Of a stretch of DNA of 64,000 nucleotides, positions 38,613 to 49,300 are shown one piece after another (the first letter of the stretch is position 1; each line of letters starts with the position of its first letter). Under the pieces are notes generated by a model. The model saw only the letters and a list, made by a program, of their open reading frames with translations. It made no database searches and was not told where the DNA came from. Position numbers and translations under genes: made by a program. This DNA comes from Lamellibrachia columna (taxonomy: Eukaryota; Annelida; Polychaeta; Sabellida; Siboglinidae). Location of the stretch: contig OY759274.1 of assembly GCA_963662155.1 (NCBI GenBank), forward strand, positions 15,980,939 to 16,044,938, written 5' to 3'.

Positions 38613-40860
38613 TTAATAAGTTTATTTAAACTCATTAAACTACTTTCTTCTATATGGACATACTTGTTAATGTTGCCGGTGGTCCGAGAAAAGCCGGACC
38701 TGCTGTGTTTCTTGCCTGAGTATTATGGTAACCTGACATTTAAGTGGATGTACATTAATGCTGTGAAATTGGCATTAAGCTGTATTTATCATTCCAAATG
38801 TACCCTATATAGTTCAGTTAGAGTAATCGCCGCTTAGATACTTTAAATGACATAACTTCCGTTGCGTTGCAATACATGTGTAGAACAACCATTCTAACCA
38901 TCATAAAGTGTAGTCTGTACATTATACATTATACAATGTACACTGCGTTGTTAGACCACTGCATACAACATACGTTTAAAAATGTTATGCGGTTTCATAG
39001 CTTCTGGATTCTGCACAACCTCTTGACTTCCGCCAAGGCATGAAATACCCTCTCATTTTCATACTAATCGAGAAGTATTATTTTCACTGTTGCCTCATTT
39101 ATTTAGCTAATTGTAACTAATATGTGTCTTGTTTCATAGTAAACATGCGTAGTTACAGGAATATTTTTTGTTTAAGTACTACGTTTTAGCTTATGACAGA
39201 GAAATGTAAGGTAAGCCGCATGAATAGAATAATTATTGTAAATTGAAATGGTAATTGATCAGTAAGTAATAAACATGCAGAATAAGCGGGCCTAAACATG
39301 CAGTAAGAATAAGCGGGCCTAAACATGCAGTAAGAATAAGCGGGCCTAAACATGCAGAAACAAACTGCGAACAGCGGTTTCATAGCTTCTGGATTCTTCA
39401 TAGCCTCTTGGAATACGCCGAGGCATGAAAAACCTTCTTTGAATCTACACATTTAACAACACATGTGTGTTAGACTAATTAAAAAAACTCCATTACTTTA
39501 GTTGTGTCACATTTTCTTCGGTATTTCATTATGGACTTCTTCAGATATCGGATTGATATCATAGCGTATAATAGAACGGCTGTTGATCACCCCAGTTAAA
39601 ACAAAATAGAACGAATGCCTGATATGCATATATATGTTGTATAAAATTAAATTAGGTTTAATCCGATTGATATATCCTCTTATGGAAAATCCGCAGAGCA
39701 GCCGATGGGAACTGACCGTCTTTAAGGCAGCGTGACGAACTAATAGACGAGTTGTCACACTGCAGTAATGGCCCAAGGGTAAAAAAAGTCAATTAAGGAC
39801 ACAAAGAGGCGTTTTGTTATATACATACATACATACATACATACATACATACATACATACATACATACATACATACATACATACATACATACATACATGC
39901 ATACATGCATGCATGCATGCATGCATGCATACATACATACATACATACATACATACATACATACATACATACATACATACATACATACATACATACATAC
40001 ATACATACATACATACAAACGCACGCACTCACGCACGCACCCACACATGCATATACTAACAGACACACGTTTGGCAAACGCGAGTACAAAACTCTCCCTT
40101 TTGTAAAGTCTGATAAAGTAACTGTTGCACGTGCTGCTCAATGGCACTCGTCCGTCTCGTACACACGATGTGCCTTGTCAAGACCTCCACCAACTCCGCT
40201 TTCCTCGCTAAGTTATCCAACTGCACAGCGCCGATGTATGCAAAGACACTCTCTGATGCCCCCCGGAATGTTTCTTCGTCTGATACGTCAGCTACCTAAA
40301 GTAGTAAATACGTAGGCCTACGAAATCGATTATGCGTAGGACATTGCAAATATATCCGATTTCCTAAATTAATTTATACCAAGCGCTTAATGAAACAATT
40401 GTCAAAAACATACACATGCGATGCACTACAACATTCAGGACACATACTCAGTAGCATAATACACATGCACTCTTTAATATGCAACGAATGAAAATGTAAA
40501 GTGTATAAATACGTTTGATTAATAAGCGACAACTGCAATTGCTAATGTGACCATTTTGCTAAATGACAGTTTAGACACGAGTTAATGTTGGACTTTGAAT
40601 GTTGTATTTAAATGTTTGTAAAGAGCACACCTGATACATATTCCATTGCGACTGAGTATTTGTGTATAGCCTGCCGCAAATTAAACACTAGCTGTCTGAC
40701 TAAACCGTTATCTGAAACGGAACAAATGCGGCTTCTGTTATATGCATGCACACGACAAAAATATGAGACATATTTGTAGCAGTTGGTTGCGTTTGACCTC
40801 GCAGTGATGCTGTCACTACAGGCCTAATTTAGTACGTACATTCAGCTTCATTTGTCCCTT
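38613..40860. other. intergenic stretch with short repeats, no gene seen
   Basis: Holds a diverged direct repeat (38990-39053 and 39374-39437; shared TTTCATAGCTTCTGGATTCT), a three-copy 27-bp repeat AATAAGCGGGCCTAAACATG (39281-39360) and the tetranucleotide array at 39817-40017. No exon was recognised. The right end leads into the DELE1 promoter. Confidence 0.5.
39817..40017. repeat. (CATA)n microsatellite with (GCAT)n centre
   Basis: About 200 bases of CATA units with an internal GCATGCAT run near 39898-39929. Period-four repetition gives meaningless open frames (YIHT/MYVC repeats) on both strands. Confidence 0.97.
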
Positions 40861-40904
40861 CGCCTAGTATTGGTTGTGCTTGGAACACCAGCTGCAACAG
40901 TGGC

Positions 40905-40912
40905 TATAAATA
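40905..40912 (+). promoter_or_regulatory. TATA-like box upstream of DELE1
   Basis: TATAAATA in the context GGCTATAAATAGAC lies 137 bases before the DELE1 start codon at 41049. A transcription start near 40935-40945 would give a ~105-base 5' UTR. The match to a TATA box is good, but TATA strings are common in this AT-rich DNA; its position just upstream of a first exon is what supports it. Confidence 0.5.
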
Positions 40913-41048
40913 GACATGACGCGATCGCACAACACGGGGATTCCCTTTGTGGTAAGGTCGAGCGTTGCAGGGCTAGCATTTCGTGGTCTAGTGAGACCGC
41001 GAAAACAACCTATTTCACGAAATGTGACCAAGCAAACGTATCATCACG

Positions 41049-43335
41049 ATGTGGAAACTATTACAAGGTCTTCATAAAGGTATGTTGATTCATCGGTATC
41101 ATTTGACCAAACTGTCAAAACTTGAAGTTAGGCAGAGTACTAATTCGAAGCCATTGCCATTGGCTTTGAAGCCGAAGGTCGAGTTGACACTAAGAAAGAC
41201 GAAGGCGGGGCGGCGCTGTGGTACTGTATAAACGGTAAAATATTGAACTACGATATCATCAAAAACGTTATTATTTACGCGTTCACGACAGTAGTTGCAA
41301 TATTTCAGTGGAGCTTGTATTCATACCTATTGTCACTAAGTTAGTCAGCCTTTGTAACATTTAGTGCTGACATGAAAGTTTCAGAGCAATGCCAATGTGG
41401 GATTGCTGCTTCGAAAGGAAATCAAATTCTAGGGCTAATTAGGAGAACTATCACTATAAGGAGAAACAGCTAATTGTACCCCTGTACAAAGCAACAGTTA
41501 GACCACATTTGGAATATTGTATTCAAGCATGGAGGCCGTATCGTAAAAAAGGACATAGACAAGCTAGAAAGAATACAACGAAAAGCAACTAAAATGATTT
41601 CAGAATTGAGAGACCTTAGTTACGAAAGTCGCTTATTACAATGTGGTTTGACAACACTAGAGACCACGAAACTAAGAGGAGACCAAATAGAAGTGTTTAA
41701 AATGGTGAACGGTTATGAGGATGTTGATAGGAATATGTTCTTCAAATCTAAAGAAGGCATGCAGTAGAACCAGAGGACACAAAGCAGCATTAGTTAAGGA
41801 ACAGTGTACTCTTTCTCACAGAGGGTGATAAATGAATGGAACAAACTGCCAAATGATTGTGTTAATGCTAGTAGTGTGAATACGTTTAAAAATAAAATTA
41901 ACAAATATCTGATAAGGGCGGGCTACACATAGATGAGAAAATTGTTCGACTCTCGATAAGCCAATGGCTTCCTTGTCCACTTGCCATCTGGACTTGTTGT
42001 TTGGGATGGCAATCTTGTTAAATCTGACTTAGCAGACTTAGGCGGCGCGTAGCCTTAGATTCAACTAGATCAGGACCTGACATTGTTTAACTAATAAAAT
42101 GGGATATATACAGTGGTATGCAAATTTATGCCACAATTACCAAAATATTACCAGTTCTGCACATTTGAACAATATAACCATTTACTGCCATTATTCACAA
42201 TTGAAGTTATTTGTAACATTTCAAACATTATTCTAAACCAGTTTGGGATTTCAGAAACACTGTAGTTTACATAATTTAAAAGACAGTTTCCTTTCTGTTT
42301 CACTTGTGTTAAATTTTTTTTATGCGAATTCATTGAAATGTGTAATAATTTTTTTATTATTTACTATTATGCAATTCATTCTTTTATTCAGTTGACAACA
42401 CACACTTCTTTGTAAAAGTTGTAATGATCCAAGATGACAACACTTGTGACATTAAAATGAATTATGAATTTTCCAGGAAGAACTTGGGAATGCAGTGCTT
42501 TAGTACGACCCGCTCCGCATGTAGCATGTCTTGATGATGACGATAAAAAGACAGGTGTCATTGGTGCCATCAGTGAGCTACATGAAAGGTGAGGATGAAC
42601 AAAGAGTTAAAACACATATTACACGTGACATGGTTAGAGGTGCCATGTCTCCCAACGTGATAGCAAATTTAGAGCAAACTTGTTGTTCAGCATGCAATGT
42701 ACACCTAATATTCAAGTTGAAACATTCAAATTAAACAGAGAACAGTCAGTAAGATTATGTTAAATTATTTGTGGTTCATTAAATATTTATGCGTATTACA
42801 TGTGGCGTGAATGGAAGGGGAACGGTTGACGGAGAGAGGGGATGCGCTTAGAGTTGAGGGTAGAAGGAATAGAGGAAGACCGAGACTGATGGGAGGACCA
42901 TGGGAAGAGAGATTTGGTGGGAACGGGAGGGGAGAAAGCGAGGGATGGAGGGATGGGGGGATGGAGATGGTTGTTGGAGACGTCAGTGAAACAAGAGGGA
43001 AAATAAAAATCGAATATCGGTGCCAGCCTCACCCCGGACTACCAGGATAAAGGGGAGAACAACAACATGACGTACTGTTTCCCACTGGTTGTAGGCTTCC
43101 GGGCAAGTGTGTCTGGAAACATCACCCAAGATTGTCTCGATGGCCGTCACTCAGGAACGAAAAGATTCCAGATCCACCCCAAGCAGTAACTACAGATACC
43201 GTGTTGAATAGTGTCACATTGATTAATAAAGACACACCAACATCTAGGTAAGTATGCATGTGATAAACAGTGAGCCGATCTTCACCTTAATTTTTTTTTA
43301 TTCTAAATTTTTAATGTCCTCTTTATTAAAATCAT

Positions 43336-43378
<43 letters not shown>

Positions 43379-46300
43379 TATGTTCCAAATCTCCCAATTT
43401 AGTACTAGATCTCCTGAATTAAGAGCAGAATTATTTAATTATCTTCCAAATTAAAATGAAATCTTACAATTTTCTGTACAATTGGGGGAAAAGAATCTTT
43501 GCTCAAGACTGTCTAAAATTACACATTTACATAAACGGAACTGTTTTAAGATTGGCATAGATACCTGCTTGTGAATAATGCTTACAATGTGGGTTTCATT
43601 TGTGAGCCAAAACTTGCTATTGATGACATTGTTTTGCCACTTTAGATCGACATGGAGGTATACAGGTCATCGACCACGTGAACAATCCACTGAACAGGTG
43701 ACCGATGTCGTAAAGGTCGACGGGTCAAAATCACCCGATCATCTTGGCAGTAGTGGTGTCATTGCGGAGGACCCTAAACAGGACCTGATTCAGCCGTCAA
43801 GTCAACTATCTGTGATACACACGGATGGTACGGAGACAGAGAATGGTTCTCATGGTTGTTGCTTCTGCGAAGATACCAGTGACAACGATGGTACCAAGCA
43901 GCACTGGAAGAGATGGCAACGTGACTTCCGACAGGACTTCTGGGCTGGCCTGCGGGAACCGTTTGGGTTCATCGAAGCCATGGGATGGGTACGTAACATG
44001 TAATATATAATATTAAAACTTTCTATTGCACTAAATTCCGGATGATGCTCATGTCATGTTTTTGAACTTTATCACATGATTTTTAATGGGTCATCACTGG
44101 CGTCCCTGACATCAAACAGAAGTTCAACATTGCTCTCAAGAACAGTTACAGTGTGCTGCAGAATACGACTGAAATGACTATACGTGCGTTCAGTGAAGTA
44201 GTACCGGAAGCAGGAGATACTATCCTTGGCTACCGGAAAACACAGAAGGAAAAGAGTGGATATCCCATCTTACATCTTGAAGATAGAAAGCAGATCAGCA
44301 AACATATCTTGAATGCTAAATCCCCAAGACTAAAAGAAGAGATTTCAAGAGAATATGTGGACAAAGCCAAAGAAGTGAAAAACAGGGCAAGGAACGACAA
44401 GCGACACTTCATGGATGGGATTGCTTCAGAGGCAGAGGAAGCAGCTGGCCGACAAGACGTGAAAACGCTCTATAGAATTACAAAACGCTTGAAGGATGAC
44501 TATGAAGCAAGCCAAGATTTACCTGAAAATTACAAATATGGCAGGCCCATCTCTGATGAGGAAGTGAAAATATAAAGATGGAAAGAGCACTTTAAAAATA
44601 TCTTAAACAGACCAGAACCAGCAATCACAGCTGATATCCAGGAAGCAGAGGATGGTCTTGATATCAACCTCGATCGGACCACTGAAAGCACTCAAAAATG
44701 GAAAGGCACCTGGAGAAGACGGGATCTGTCCAGAAGGCTGAGGAAGTTGTGACACCCAAAATCCTCTGTAAGATTTTGCAGCAGATATGGGATACGGAAG
44801 ACATGCCAGAGGGGTGGGAAACTGGCACTATTGTCAAGCTTCCAAAGAGAGGCTATCTTGGGGACTGCAGTAACTGGCGGGGGATATCATTGCTGCCCTT
44901 GACAAGCAAAGTCGGCAAATGAATCGCAAGTCAAACGACCCAGTCACCATAAACAACAATGACATAGATGGAGTGAATGAGTTCACATAGCTGGGGAGGA
45001 AGGTGGCAATAGATGGGGACTCCGAGAGAGAGAGAGGTCAACTCCAGAATCGCCAAAGCCAACCAGTCCTTTGCATGCTGAAGAACATCTGGAAATCAAA
45101 ACAAGTGGGAACCAACACTAAACTCAGGGTCTTCAACAGCAATGTCCTCTTGTTACTTTGTCAGAAAGAGGACTAGTTTATTTATTAAACAAAAGCCAAA
45201 AATATGTTAATAAGTTGAGTTTGGATGCAAACAGCAAGGCCATATCCTATTGGCAAATACAAGAATAGGTGTATACAAATATATTTTCATCTGTGGAGCG
45301 AATTTTGCTAGACTTTGTAAGGCACTGCCCACGAAATTAAGATGATGTGTGTTTTACATGTCAGAGTTCTGAGTTAAAAACCCGGACCAGGCATGGGTAT
45401 GTTTGGTGTAAAAACCTGGCTCTCATCATTGGGGACTGTGTATCTCTTGTGACTTGGATGATTACGTTAATGTCAGTCCTGACTCATTTAATTGAGAATG
45501 TAAAAGAACTATTGAGGACGACATACACTCTAGCAGTGACCACCCTCGGTGCCAACATATATAGGTAGGCTTGGCGATAATGTTCTGAAAAAGGCTGGCT
45601 AAATGGTTATGTTTTAATAACTCTTATAGGTGCTTAGGCCCAAAACTACGGCTGGAACGATACACTTCTTCTTATGACACGTATTGTAATGTAGAGGTCA
45701 CGATACAATACATACCGCGATACAGACTACACTTTCTAGAATGATACAGCAACAGTAAAATACAACGTTTATTTATCAACGCAAATTGCACACGCACATT
45801 GAAAAAAATAATAGTGTAAAGATTTTACGTAGATTATAGTTAGATATACATGTGGAAACGTACTACATGTTATATTTCACTATTTTATCGATACACAGGC
45901 AGGTGTGGTTAGCGTTGAACGTTTATTGCTTCACAAAGGTGACGCGAATTATGTATTGCCTATCGCATATCGTAGTGTACCGCAATACGGATATTGTGTA
46001 CTGTACCATGCGGTTTATATCATGATACACCGGTGCACCAGTGTATCGTTCCGGCCCTACCCAAAACCATGACTTTGTTTCCCTTTAAGACTAAATAATG
46101 ATGATTTACAGAGCACGACCTTGATCCTTGGCCTCAACCTCTGCTACTTGTGGCAGCCTGACTCCGAGCGCAAGTCATGGAGCCAGCAACTCTACCGTGT
46201 AGCACACTCCATGAATCACAACTCCACACTGACCACTGGTCGAAGGATTCTGGACAGTGGGCAGCAGCGGTCCAGCAAAGCACAGCCAATGCCGTCAAAC

Positions 46301-49300
46301 CCGTCAGAAAATAAGGTATATTTGTATAACATTTAAATGCTGACATGATCAGTTTGCATGTGTGTGTATATCATTTATTCGTACACAATAGTTTAGGTAC
46401 AATTGAACAAAGCAAAAAACCATTGGCAGCCTGCTTAACAAGTGCAGAGTGCGTTAATCATGTTGTTAACATAATTTTTTGTAAAACCGGGTAAGTCAAT
46501 CTCGTTATTGGATACACGCAATAATTCGAGTATGCACCAAGCGATTCCTGTCGGCTCTGGCTGACTGAAAAGACATTGTGTAAGTACGTGGTTCACGTTA
46601 ATATCTAGTACATATATTGCATACCTATGCCGTATGGAAATAGTAGGTTCATTAAAACTGCAAATGTCTTAAAAATTCAGATGTTTTTATTATCATGAAG
46701 GTTTGTAATTGGAGTACGAAAGAGTGGAGTACGAAAAAAAGGTACACTACGAAGCAGCGTAGTTCCATTGTTGTTGGGGCAACAAAACAGCCACGGTTGT
46801 ACATGCTGAGTACTCCAAATGGTCATGCCATCCGCCAAAACCATGAAACGAAAGTGTTGTTTGTTGAACCTGATCAATAGTCAACTGACTGTTCTACAGA
46901 TCCAAGAAAGAAAGTTTATTTGACCCCATATACATGAAATAATTTTTTTTTTTTTAAATCAGGCTGAAACACACAGATACAAGCTTACATATGCTCTTAT
47001 GTCTCATTATACCATATAAATTATATATATTTATATATATATATATATATTAACCAAACTTGTATTAATTTTGTTAAATTCAAATTGTAATGAATGTTTT
47101 GATTCTTAGAAAAACCAAGACTCAGTTTGAAAATGAATGTCGTTGCCTGCAGGGATCGAGCAGTACACCTCTCCAGTCAAAGGAGGTTGAAAAGGATGCA
47201 CTCGCTGAAGCAGCAGAAGAATGGCAGAAGTTGACACACACGTACACAAACATGACCCGGAACGCGGAAGCCAGACACCTTGCGAAAGCTGGGCGCTTTC
47301 GCGATGCATTCCAACTCTGGCAGAGGGCAGCAGAAGCTGGCTATGACAAGGCTCATTACAACACGGCTCTGTGTTACGAACAAGGCAGAGGAACTCAGAC
47401 AGATCTAAGCAAGGTAATGGTAATGGTCACAATTTCTACAAGTGTAAACGGTACCATAACAATAATGTTGTTGATTGTGTGAGTGACACACCCGTAGTGG
47501 AGTCAGTCTGTTGATGCAGGCCGAGTGAGAATTCAACAAAGTTTCTTGTGAGGACAATAACATGTTAAATGCAACAATCCAAGGAACCGGTACAACCATC
47601 CATTCAAAGCTGATATTTGTTTTAATATTGTAATGGTATCCTCTTGGGGTCTGTTCGTTTAAAGTAAACAACCTTAGACTTTTTAAACTTAATTGGCCAT
47701 AAGGTTAATCATAGATCTTAGTGATATGTCTCCTAAGTTTGCAAAGTCCAACAAATGTACAGTATTTAGTATTAATTCACACGAGCACTTCACCAGCCAA
47801 TATGTGTTGTGGAGCATCAGATAATATGCACATCACCCAAAGCATGCTATGAAATATTGGAGCTTGGATTTTTTTTCACGAAAAGTGTTGACGACCAAAC
47901 CACCGCCCACCCACCCGTAATGCTATACGTTTTTTTTTTAGAACTTATGTGATCACCCCTTAAACCTCTGAGGTTATGTTATGTGTTTTCGTGGGACATG
48001 TGAAGAGTTTGGGCCTTGGGGACAAAACGTCAATTAGGGTGACATTTCTGAATGGGCAGAATTTCAGAATGGAAATCTGCAATGAAGATTTCAGCCCTTG
48101 CCATCATTTGCTTTAAATGTTAATGTTCTTAAGATATTCCAGTATCAAGTACGAGTTTCCATTTTCACTCTTCAGTGTGAAACATAAAAGTGAGTTTTTT
48201 AAAACCCTTCATGTGTACATTTATAGAAGACATTACTGCGCTACTACAGCCATTGTGAAACCATAGCAAAGTTGTAAATAAATATGGTTTCAGTGAATTT
48301 GTTTATAATAAACCCATTCTGGTGTTGTAGGCAATCTACCATTACAAGATGGCTGCCACAGCTGGGCATAGCAAGGCCAAGTTCAACCTGGCCATATTAC
48401 AACAACAGGGGCAAGGGGGCCTGCAAAACGACCCCCAGCAGGTGATGGGGTTATTACAGCAAGCGGCAGAAAGTGGGCTCAAACAGGTAGGTTATATAGT
48501 GGCGAAACTGTATTTTTAAGTGGCAGGTTTTATATACCGTATTCGACCTGTTAAGCGTACATGCCCTAATTAGTGCACACCCCCTTCTTTATTCAGCAGG
48601 ATCCATAATTATAATAATTTTACTACTGTGGAACAACTGAAAAGTGTCACCATCTGATGTTAAACAGTTGGCATCACTTTTCAGTTGTTCCACAGTAGTC
48701 ACTAAATAACACCACTAGTGTTAAACAGTGACCACATTGTCTAGAGAAAAAAATTTTGCTGTATGCTCGCTTATAAGAACACATTCCTTGACATTTTTCC
48801 ATTGCCCAATTTTTTTCCAAGCGTACTGTAAACTTATTAGGTAAAATACGGTAATTTAGAATGTTTTTAAACAAGTCATTATTTAATAATAAAAAATATT
48901 GACTACTCTGTTAATATATGAAACTTGGTAATTGTTTTTAAAAAGCTTAACTTAAAAAATTAATTGTCCACATGTGGTGGCAGGAAATGCACCATAGGCC
49001 AGTTACTACATCTTATTTGAAACATGGAATTTTTTTTAATTATAAATCGAGATTCCATTTCTGATGACTTGTCAGCATGCACAATCTAACATCATGGTGT
49101 CACTCTTGAGTAGTCAGCGTGCACAGTCTAACATCATGGTGTCACTCTTGAGTAGTCAGCGTGCACAATCTAACATCATGGTGTCACTCTTGAGTAGTCA
49201 GCATGCACAATCTAACATCATGGTGTCACTCTTGAGTAGTCAGCGTGCACAGTCTAACATCATGGTGTCACTCTTGAGTAGTCAGCATGCACAATCTAAC

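Noticed and set aside
39755..40315. Repeat peptides of MYVC / YIHT type on both strands
   Set aside because: Products of the (CATA)n tetranucleotide array.
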